Positions 43,459 to 49,453 of a DNA stretch of 49,453 nucleotides are shown one piece after another. How positions within the stretch are numbered: position 1 is the first letter of the stretch; every line of letters begins with the position of its first letter. The notes beneath the pieces are model-generated. The model was not told the DNA's origin, made no database searches, and was given only the letters and a program-made list of their open reading frames with translations. Source of the stretch: a virus; IMG/VR virus record IMGVR_UViG_3300010412_000044, positions 1-49,453 of that record; one strand, written 5' to 3'. The position numbers and the translations under genes are program-made.

Positions 43459-43947
43459 ATGTCTATTAACAACTTTAAAGCCAGAGTACAAGACGTTGCA
43501 AGAGCGAATCGTTTTGAGATCAATGGAAACATCCTCGGAAACGATATTGCATTCTTGGCGAAAGGTGCATCATTACCCGGCGCTACACTAGGTGTCATGG
43601 AAGTCCCATATCAAGGACGCATGATCAAGCTTGCTGGTGATCGTACTTACGATGACTGGGATATCACTGTTTATCAAGCTAATGACGGTGACATTCGCAA
43701 GCGTATCGATGCATGGCAGGAGAAGGCTCTTACTCACGAATCGAACATCGGCGCACTGGCACACGCCCAGTACAAAGAAGACTTGATTGTGAAACAGCTT
43801 GATCGTGCAGGTGGAACCATCATCCAGTTTAAGCTGATCGGGTGTGTACCGACTGTAATTGGTCCGCTAGAGTTGGCGTGGGATACTAATGATACCCCTG
43901 CTGAGTTTACATTGACTCTAGCATATGACTATTACGAAATGTCTTAA
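43459..43947 (+). CDS. gp19: Tail tube protein gp19-like
   Basis: The pattern 'MSINNFKARVQDVARANRFEI' at the start, 'FLAKGASLPGATLGVMEVPYQGRMIKLAGDRTYDDWDITVY' (residues ~33-72) and a C-terminal 'EFTLTLAYDYYEMS' all match the T4 gp19 tube subunit (163 residues in T4, 162 here). It stacks into the inner tube through which DNA passes. A CGGAG Shine-Dalgarno lies 11 bases upstream. It is probably transcribed with the sheath gene. Confidence 0.95.
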   Translation: MSINNFKARVQDVARANRFEINGNILGNDIAFLAKGASLPGATLGVMEVPYQGRMIKLAGDRTYDDWDITVYQANDGDIRKRIDAWQEKALTHESNIGALAHAQYKEDLIVKQLDRAGGTIIQFKLIGCVPTVIGPLELAWDTNDTPAEFTLTLAYDYYEMS

Positions 43948-43956
43948 AACAATTGT

Positions 43957-43993
43957 GGAGTGGGGCGGCATTTAGTCGCCCCATACATATACT
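43957..43993 (+). promoter_or_regulatory. Split ribosome binding site with hairpin before the portal gene
   Basis: GGAG at 43957-43960 is 33 bases from the portal ATG, too far for normal use. A 7-bp hairpin (TGGGGCG/CGCCCCA, 43961-43983) begins right after it. If the hairpin folds, ten bases remain between GGAG and the ATG. T4 gene 25 is known to use such an arrangement. No other Shine-Dalgarno is visible before 43994. The hairpin has no T-run, so it does not look like a terminator. Confidence 0.55.
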
Positions 43994-45658
43994 ATGCAGA
44001 TTTTAGGATTCGAAATCAAACGAAGTGCCAAGGCCGAAAATGAGACTAAAACTTTAGAGCGTGTATCTCAGCCTCAGCCCGATGGTTCTTTGGACATTCA
44101 AGTACTGGAAGGTATTTCAGGAACGAATAGTTATTACTTCGATTTTGATTTCAATGTAAGGGAAGACAAAGAACAAATTCAGCTATACCGTCAGATTTCT
44201 CGTTTGGCGGATGTTGATGACGCCATTGATGAAGTAGTCAATGAGTGTATCGTGGTTGAAGACCAAGAAAACATCGTGGATATCATGTTGGATAACACGA
44301 AGTTCAGCCCGAAAATCAAAAAGAAGATAGCTGATGAATTTGAATACTTGCTTGGTCTCCTGAACTTCCATGACAATGGAGATCAGATTTTCCGTCAGTG
44401 GTATATTGACGGAAGACATTACTATCACAAGGTAGTTGATAGTGCCAATCAAAAAGAAGGCATCAAAGAACTGAACTGGCTTGATCCAGTCAAGACCAAG
44501 AAAGTTAGGGAAATTGAGAAGAAGAAAAAGAAAGTCGGTGGCAAGACGATAGAAACCGTCAACGTCAAAGATGAGTACTTTTTGTATGACCCAGCGATTA
44601 CCACTTACGGCGATGCCTCTCAAGCCGCTTTTTCAGTATCGCAGGAACAAAACGTACTGAAACTTTCTCTTGATTCTGTTGCTTATACAACGTCAGGTCT
44701 GATGGACCTTGACAAGGGTAAAGTGCTGTCATATTTGCATAAAGCAATTAAGCCAGCAAACCAGTTGTCACTACTTGAAGACTCAATGGTAGTGTATCGA
44801 CTAACCCGAGCACCAGAACGTCGAATCTTCTACATCGATATTGGTAACCTTGGTAGCAGCCGCGCGGAGCAGTATGTTACCAACATTATGCAGAAATACA
44901 AGAACCGTCTTGTTTATGATGTAGACACTGGTTCTGTTGATGCAACTAAAGTCCACATGTCTATGATGGAAGACATTTGGCTACCGCGAAAAGAAGGCGG
45001 TCGAGGCACGGAAGTAAGTACACTTCCAGCGGGTGCGAACCTTGGTGACATTGATGACGTATTGTACTTCAAGCGCCGTCTAGTCAAGGCGATGAAAATC
45101 CCCGTATCGCGCATGGACGCAGAGGGCGCACTGTTTAGTATCGGTGTGTCAGGTGAAGTTACAAGGGATGAATTGAAGTTCACCAAGTATGTTGACAAGG
45201 TACGCAGAAGGTTCAATACATTCTTCTACGACCTGCTAAGAACCCAGTTGCTATTGAAGAAAGTGGTAACTGAGGAAGAGTGGAAAGAGAATAAGCCCAA
45301 AATCGGATTTATCTACAACCGCGATTCATATATTGCCGAATTGCAGAAGTCCGAAATGTGGAGACAGAGGTTTGAGTTGTTGCAATCTGCTGTTGACTTC
45401 ACTGGTGAGAATAATTATCTGAGCCAGCGTTGGAACAGAGACAACATCCTGCGACTATCAGAAGATGATGTTCGCCAGATTGAAAAAGATTGGAAGGGTG
45501 AGCCCGAGCCAGAAGACATTGTAACACATGCTCTGATTGGTCAGGAGCCGGGTATGGAAGAAGTTCCCGGACAGCCACCAGAACGACCAAAACCACCTGC
45601 GGAGAAAAATCCCGTAGAGAAGAAACCTGAGGAGCCTAAGAAAGATGAACAAGGATGA
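43994..45658 (+). CDS. gp20: Portal protein gp20-like
   Basis: gp20 forms the dodecameric portal of the head. Landmarks follow T4: 'VDDAIDEVVNECIVVEDQENIV' (residues ~74-95), 'NTKFSPKIKKKIADEFEYLLGLLNF', 'FRQWYIDGRHYYHKVVD', 'GIKELNWLDPVK', 'YLHKAIKPANQLSLLEDSMVVYRLTRAPERRIFYIDIGNLG' (in pieces, ~252-292), 'NMSMTEDYWL'-equivalent 'HMSMMEDIWLPRKEGG', and 'ITRDELKF'-equivalent 'VTRDELKFTKYV'. The C-terminus is a Pro/Glu/Lys-rich tail. Length 554 against 524 in T4. Translation may depend on the hairpin site upstream. Confidence 0.95.
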   Translation: MQILGFEIKRSAKAENETKTLERVSQPQPDGSLDIQVLEGISGTNSYYFDFDFNVREDKEQIQLYRQISRLADVDDAIDEVVNECIVVEDQENIVDIMLDNTKFSPKIKKKIADEFEYLLGLLNFHDNGDQIFRQWYIDGRHYYHKVVDSANQKEGIKELNWLDPVKTKKVREIEKKKKKVGGKTIETVNVKDEYFLYDPAITTYGDASQAAFSVSQEQNVLKLSLDSVAYTTSGLMDLDKGKVLSYLHKAIKPANQLSLLEDSMVVYRLTRAPERRIFYIDIGNLGSSRAEQYVTNIMQKYKNRLVYDVDTGSVDATKVHMSMMEDIWLPRKEGGRGTEVSTLPAGANLGDIDDVLYFKRRLVKAMKIPVSRMDAEGALFSIGVSGEVTRDELKFTKYVDKVRRRFNTFFYDLLRTQLLLKKVVTEEEWKENKPKIGFIYNRDSYIAELQKSEMWRQRFELLQSAVDFTGENNYLSQRWNRDNILRLSEDDVRQIEKDWKGEPEPEDIVTHALIGQEPGMEEVPGQPPERPKPPAEKNPVEKKPEEPKKDEQG

Positions 45659-45779
45659 ACTTAAAAAATACGCTCAGGAAAAGCTAAGTAAGAAGGCTCA
45701 AAAACAAGTTTCGGAATTGAAATCAGAGTTTAAATTTCAAACAAAAGGTGACAATGATGATCAACAAACAAGAAATTAA
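45645..45779 (+). CDS. Small protein at the gp67 position (44 aa)
   Basis: The ATG at 45645 follows GAGGAG at 45629-45634 and the frame overlaps both neighbours. The product is a Lys-rich helix with an acidic C-terminus (MNKDELKKYAQEKLSKKAQK, then KGDNDDQQTRN). T4 has the prohead core protein gp67 (80 residues) here, between gp20 and gp68. I assign it by position; the sequence is too short for more. Confidence 0.6.
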   Translation: MNKDELKKYAQEKLSKKAQKQVSELKSEFKFQTKGDNDDQQTRN

Positions 45780-46056
45780 AGACCTTTTGAGCCAGAAAGC
45801 TTATAAGGCGGTTCTTGATGTAAAGGAAGCTATGCTTGTCAAGCGCATTAAGGGCGGTAAGCTTAAAAAGACAAAAAGGTCAACAAATGTTGCTCAGGCG
45901 AACCGAATGACGGGTACAACCCCACAGCAACGCAGAAAGGCCGACCGCAAGCGCCAAAAGACGAATCGCAAGACGCAAATCATGAACAAGAGCGTCACCA
46001 AGAAGAAACGCCAGCGTTCAATGAAGAAAGGCGAGCGTCAAGGGTTGCACAAGTAA
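45754..46056 (+). CDS. Basic prohead-core-type protein at the gp68 position
   Basis: The likely start is the ATG at 45754 with AAGGTG upstream, giving 100 residues; a GTG at 45748 is in frame. The protein is very basic, with a helical N-terminus ('EIKDLLSQKAYKAVLDVKEAML') and a Lys/Arg/Gln/Thr tail ('QQRRKADRKRQKTNRKTQ'). T4 gp68, a basic prohead core protein of 141 residues, lies at the same place just before the gp21 protease. Position supports the role. Confidence 0.6.
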   Translation: MMINKQEIKDLLSQKAYKAVLDVKEAMLVKRIKGGKLKKTKRSTNVAQANRMTGTTPQQRRKADRKRQKTNRKTQIMNKSVTKKKRQRSMKKGERQGLHK

Positions 46057-46066
46057 GGTGAAACAT

Positions 46067-46726
46067 ATGAAGCTAATTACAGAATACCTAGACAATACGA
46101 CCGAGTTCACGGTTGAAGAAGCGGCCAATGGTCAGAAGAAACTTTACATTGAAGGTATCTTCATGCAATCCGCGAAAAAGAACCGAAATGGTCGTATCTA
46201 CCCCACCCCTGTACTTGAGGCTGCTGTCAACAAGTACATTGAAGAAGAGGTGGTAACAAATGGTGCTATCGGTGAACTGAATCACCCGAAGAGCCCCATC
46301 CCCGACCCCAACAATGCGTCCCACCGTATTGTTGAGTTGCGTAAAGAAGGCAACGACTGGTACGGTAAAGCACTTGTTTTGAACACTCCGCAGGGCCAAA
46401 AAGTCCGAGGATTGATCGAAGGTGAAGTCCGTCTTGGAGTTTCTTCTCGCGGTCTGGGTACAGTTAAAGAAGTCAATGGCGTCAACGAAGTTCAGAATGA
46501 CTATCAGTTGAAGACCGTTGATATCGTACACAACCCTTCTGCCCCTGATGCGTTTGTGAATGGCATCATGGAAGGAGTCGAATGGGCCGCTAATGGTGCC
46601 ATCATCGATGAAGAAGAAGTTGAAAGGGTCCGAAATGCTATTAAGAGTGCCAAAGCTAAAGACTTGCCTGCATTAAAGGTCAAGCTATTCAAAGAAGCAA
46701 TGGAACGTATTACTAAGGGCGTTTAA
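46067..46726 (+). CDS. gp21: Prohead protease gp21-like
   Basis: This is a serine protease of the herpesvirus/T4 prohead type that cleaves scaffold and capsid proteins during maturation. The candidate triad is H73 (GELNHP), S126/S127 (GVSSRGLG) and D152 (TVDIVHNP), all in the expected context. I start at ATG 46067 because AAGGTGA lies eight bases upstream; a GTG at 46058 would add three residues and overlap that site. Length is 219 against 212 in T4. It is followed by an AT-rich gap with the promoter of the scaffold gene. Confidence 0.9.
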   Translation: MKLITEYLDNTTEFTVEEAANGQKKLYIEGIFMQSAKKNRNGRIYPTPVLEAAVNKYIEEEVVTNGAIGELNHPKSPIPDPNNASHRIVELRKEGNDWYGKALVLNTPQGQKVRGLIEGEVRLGVSSRGLGTVKEVNGVNEVQNDYQLKTVDIVHNPSAPDAFVNGIMEGVEWAANGAIIDEEEVERVRNAIKSAKAKDLPALKVKLFKEAMERITKGV

Positions 46727-46764
46727 GGGCGAAAAAAAATTCACGATTAACAAAAACGTAATTT

Positions 46765-46772
46765 TATAAATA
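46765..46772 (+). promoter_or_regulatory. T4-type late promoter (exact TATAAATA) before gp22
   Basis: The exact octamer lies 28 bases before the gp22 ATG with ACGGAG as Shine-Dalgarno. A separate late promoter fits the need for large amounts of scaffold and capsid protein. Confidence 0.8.
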
Positions 46773-46799
46773 TTATCTAGAACAACGGAGAAATTAACA

Positions 46800-48065
46800 A
46801 TGCTTATTTTCAAATGCCCAGAATGTGAAGATTCATTGATGGGATTCAATGAAGCGGAAGATATGTGGGTCTGCTCTGAAAAAGACTGCCAACATGAACT
46901 TTCCGCCGACGAGGCCGATGCCCTGTTTGAGGCAGGAGAAATTGTAGCGGCTGTGGATGAATCCGAAGACGGCGAAGATGACTCAGAGGACGATGAGGAC
47001 GATGAGGACATGGAAGAAGCCGAGGATGAAGAGGATGATGAAGAGGACGACGAAGAGGATGACGATGAAGAATGCGATGAGTCATTCAATGGTTATTCGA
47101 ATCGTGACACTTGGACTGTCAACCTGATCGTTCAAAACGAATACAAAGTCCACAAGGGTGCTATTGCTACCATCGAAGAAGAAAATGCCGAAGAAGCATT
47201 GCAGAAATTCGTTGAGAAGAAGGTAGCCAAAGAAGACGCTTACAAGGACATTCTTGAGTCGGTTGATATTTCGAAAGTCAACTGGTCTGAGATTGTTAGC
47301 GACCTGAAAGAAAAGGCAGAAGAGTTCAAGGCCGTTCGCAAGGACCTTGAAGAAGCACTAGGCGGTGATGCTCTGACTGAGGAAGAGCGTTCACAGATCG
47401 CACTTGTGTTTGAGTCTGCCCTGACGATCAAGTACAACGAATTGAAGGGTAACCTAGAAGAGAAGTTCGCAACTGATCTTGAAGAAGCAAAGTCTGAGAA
47501 TTACAAGACGCTTGTTTCTGAAATGAGTGGTTACCTTGACGAAGCCATCCAAGAGTGGATGGAAGAGAACAAGATTGCCATTCAGCACGGCATTCAGCTA
47601 GAAATGAACCAGAAGTTCATGGAAGGAATGCGTGATCTGTTTGACAATTTCTACATTGACGTTCCAGAAGAGCGTTATGACGTTCTAGAGGACCTGTCTG
47701 ATAAACTTGAGGCGATGGACGAAGAGTTGTCCGCTGCCAAGGCCCGTGAAGCCGCGCTCCAAGAAAAGCTGAATGAAGCTTCGAAAGAAACCATCATTCG
47801 TAAGCTGTCAGAGGAGCTAACCGATACTCAAGTTGAAAAGCTTGAGGAACTTGCTGGTTCGATTGATTATGAAAGTGAAGAGCAGTTTGAGTCTGCACTA
47901 ACGACTCTGAAAGAATCTTTCTTGAAGACTCCGAAGAATCGTAAGGATGGTGACACAATCACCACTCCCGAGAAGGACTTGAATGAAGATGATAATGATG
48001 ATAAAAAAGTGGATTACAACAATCCTATTTCCCTTGCGGTTCGCGGTTTGAATCGCAAAAGCTAA
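46800..48065 (+). CDS. gp22: Prohead scaffold gp22-like with N-terminal zinc-ribbon, acidic tract and extra domain
   Basis: The C-terminal ~240 residues are a T4 gp22-type scaffold: 'ERSQIALVFESALTIKYNEL', long charged helices, 'LDEAIQEWMEENKIAIQHGIQLEMNQKFMEGMRDLFDNFYIDVPEERYDVLEDL' (in pieces, ~243-300) and a coiled coil. The N-terminus is unusual. Cys pairs C6-x2-C9 and C25-x4-C30 suggest a zinc ribbon. Residues 53-94 are almost all Asp/Glu, and 97-125 ('NGYSNRDTW', 'VNLIVQNEY') resemble a small phage domain of unknown function (DUF7249-like). T4 gp22 is 269 residues against 421 here. The last part should be processed by gp21. Confidence 0.85.
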   Translation: MLIFKCPECEDSLMGFNEAEDMWVCSEKDCQHELSADEADALFEAGEIVAAVDESEDGEDDSEDDEDDEDMEEAEDEEDDEEDDEEDDDEECDESFNGYSNRDTWTVNLIVQNEYKVHKGAIATIEEENAEEALQKFVEKKVAKEDAYKDILESVDISKVNWSEIVSDLKEKAEEFKAVRKDLEEALGGDALTEEERSQIALVFESALTIKYNELKGNLEEKFATDLEEAKSENYKTLVSEMSGYLDEAIQEWMEENKIAIQHGIQLEMNQKFMEGMRDLFDNFYIDVPEERYDVLEDLSDKLEAMDEELSAAKAREAALQEKLNEASKETIIRKLSEELTDTQVEKLEELAGSIDYESEEQFESALTTLKESFLKTPKNRKDGDTITTPEKDLNEDDNDDKKVDYNNPISLAVRGLNRKS

Positions 48066-48086
48066 TAACAACTAAAGGATACTATC

Positions 48087-49453
48087 ATGAGTGATAAATC
48101 AAAAATGGAAATGCTTCAAGAGCAGTGGAAGCCTGTTATCGAAGCAGAGGGTGTAGAGCCCATCACAAATAGTACCATTAGGAACAACGTTATCCGCCTT
48201 TTGGACAATCAGGTTAACATCGGTTCGCGCCTGCATGAGTGGGGCCCGATTAACGAAGACCCGGTTGGTCCGGGTACTACGGATGGCGCTGGTACTGCTG
48301 GTGCAAGCACAAACACGGCCTCTGTGCGTAATTGGGACCCGATCCTGATTCAGCTTGTTCGCCGTACGCAGCCTTCGCTTATTGCTAACCGCCTGATGGG
48401 CGTTCAGCCAATGAGCGGCCCGACTGGCTTGATCTTCTCTATGAAGGCTCACGCCGTTGATGCGGCTGGCAACGCATTCGGTTCAGGTGCTTCGCAGACT
48501 GACCTGTATGCACCGGGTACTGTTCCTAACCCTGAACTGGGTGGTGGTACAAAAGCTAATCCTAATCAGGATAGCATGACTACGGCTGAAATGGAAGCAC
48601 TTGGTGTTGCCGATGCCGTTAACACTTCTGACGCTGGCGCGGCTGTTGACCCTGTATTTCAGGTTAGCCCGTGGGCAGAAGTTAGCTTCACCATCGACCA
48701 GATGAGCGTTACCGCAAAGGGTAAGGCTCTGAAAGCCCGCTACACTGTTGAACTGGCACACGACCTGCGTCAGATTCACGGTCTGGATGCCGACACTGAG
48801 TTGTCAAACATCCTGAGCGGCGAACTGGTTGCCGAGCAGAACCGTGAAGTTGTGAACACCCTGTTCTCGCAGGCTATTCCGACTCTTAACACCACTTCTT
48901 ACAGCCACGCTTCGGCTGGCGGCTTTGACTTCTTCGACTACACAGGTCGTATTGCGGTTGAAGGCACGTATGACTTGGCTGTTGACTCTGACGGTCGTTG
49001 GGAAGGTGAACACTTCCGTAACCTAGTTGGTATGATCAACCGTGTTGCACACGAAGTTGCGCTTGGTACCCGCCGTGGTCTGGGCAACGTGATCATCACC
49101 GACCCGATCACCGCTTCGGCGATTGACTCTGCGGCTCGTACCACGGGTCCTGCTGACAATCCGGGTGGTCTGGAATTCGGTCACGATAACATCGGTGTTA
49201 CCTACGCAGGTCGCCTGCTAGGCCGCTACGATGTGTTCGTTGACCCGTACATGGTCACTCAGCAGGTGCTGGTGGGCTTCAAGGGTGCTAACGTCTATGA
49301 CGCTGGCTACTTCTACTGCCCGTATGTTCCTCTGACCGTGATGCGTACGGTTGGTGAGGAAGACTTCCAGCCACGTATCGGCTTCAAGACCCGCTACGGT
49401 ATGGTTCACAACCCGTTTGTGAGCGGTGCCGCTGGTGAGAACTGGTACTACAG
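48087..49453 (+). CDS. gp23: Major capsid protein gp23-like (3' truncated by the window end)
   Basis: The ATG at 48087 has an AAGGAT Shine-Dalgarno and the frame stays open to the window end (455 codons). Landmarks of T4-like capsid proteins: 'WDPILIQLVRRTQPSLIANRLMGVQPMSGPTGLIFSMKA' (in pieces, ~84-121), 'TIDQMSVTAKGKALKARYTVELAHDLRQIHGLDADTELSNILSGEL' (~203-248), 'NREVV', 'FRNLVGMINRVAHEVALGTRRGLGNVII' and 'YCPYVPLTVMRTVGEEDFQPRIGFKTRYGMVHNPF'. T4 gp23 is 521 residues, so most of it is here. It forms the hexamers of the head after cleavage by gp21. Confidence 0.97.
   Translation, partial: MSDKSKMEMLQEQWKPVIEAEGVEPITNSTIRNNVIRLLDNQVNIGSRLHEWGPINEDPVGPGTTDGAGTAGASTNTASVRNWDPILIQLVRRTQPSLIANRLMGVQPMSGPTGLIFSMKAHAVDAAGNAFGSGASQTDLYAPGTVPNPELGGGTKANPNQDSMTTAEMEALGVADAVNTSDAGAAVDPVFQVSPWAEVSFTIDQMSVTAKGKALKARYTVELAHDLRQIHGLDADTELSNILSGELVAEQNREVVNTLFSQAIPTLNTTSYSHASAGGFDFFDYTGRIAVEGTYDLAVDSDGRWEGEHFRNLVGMINRVAHEVALGTRRGLGNVIITDPITASAIDSAARTTGPADNPGGLEFGHDNIGVTYAGRLLGRYDVFVDPYMVTQQVLVGFKGANVYDAGYFYCPYVPLTVMRTVGEEDFQPRIGFKTRYGMVHNPFVSGAAGENWYY

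Noticed and set aside
43961-43983. GC-rich hairpin after the tail tube gene as an intrinsic terminator
   Set aside because: No T-run follows the stem; its place next to a distant GGAG fits a translation element better.
46685-47089. Minus-strand Ser-rich frame opposite the acidic tract of gp22
   Set aside because: It is the reverse of GAN codons; composition is an artefact and there is no start signal.

Overview
The window is a late-gene segment of a tailed phage with a contractile tail, in the T4 superfamily (Straboviridae-like or a more distant T4-like lineage). The evidence is gene order together with readable homologies. Every gene lies on the + strand. The virion genes appear in T4 order: gp7-like (partial), gp8, a gp10-position giant DUF4815 protein, gp13, gp14, gp15, gp16, gp17, gp18, gp19, gp20, two small prohead-core genes at the gp67/gp68 positions, gp21, gp22 and gp23 (partial). 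Sites matching the T4 late promoter (TATAAATA and close variants) precede several of these genes. I cannot name the host from this sequence, and I see no tRNA, integrase, IS element or CRISPR array.

Layout. Positions 1-8020 hold baseplate genes: the end of a gp7-position protein, a gp8-like wedge subunit whose 5' end seems to need a +1 frameshift, and a 1985-residue DUF4815 protein. Positions about 8.0-32.8 kb are an adhesion and decoration island that takes the place of T4 genes 11, 12 and wac. It holds a hinge-type fibre protein, an extremely Ser/Thr-rich tetrapeptide-repeat protein followed by a possible glycosyltransferase, a family of paralogous giant fibre proteins (DUF2341, LamG, IPT/TIG-like and long arrays of a 20-residue repeat), and a run of conserved beta-rich virion proteins. 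Positions 32.9-34.9 kb look like a lysis cassette: three membrane proteins including a holin candidate, then an overlapping i-spanin/o-spanin pair. No endolysin is visible. Positions 34.9-43.9 kb hold neck, tail completion, terminase, sheath and tube genes, with several small conserved unknowns between gp15 and gp16. Positions 44.0-49.45 kb are the head module.

How the genes work together: gp20-gp23 build the prohead on the gp22 scaffold, and the gp21 protease matures it. gp16/gp17 package DNA through the gp20 portal. gp13/gp14 close the head neck, and gp15 caps the gp18/gp19 tail. The baseplate (gp7, gp8 and the DUF4815 protein) carries the large adhesin set, and the membrane proteins and spanins release progeny.

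The most unusual points are: (1) the tetrapeptide-repeat Ser/Thr protein next to a glycosyltransferase-like gene; (2) a gp22 scaffold fused at its N-terminus to a zinc-ribbon-like motif, a long acidic tract and a small phage domain; (3) gp13 with a carbohydrate-binding-like insertion; (4) one beta-module shared by the sheath and a baseplate protein; (5) about 41 tandem 20-residue units in one fibre protein; (6) two apparent +1 frameshifts; (7) a hairpin-bridged ribosome binding site for the portal gene; (8) a promoter placed so that its transcript would skip an overlapping terminator.
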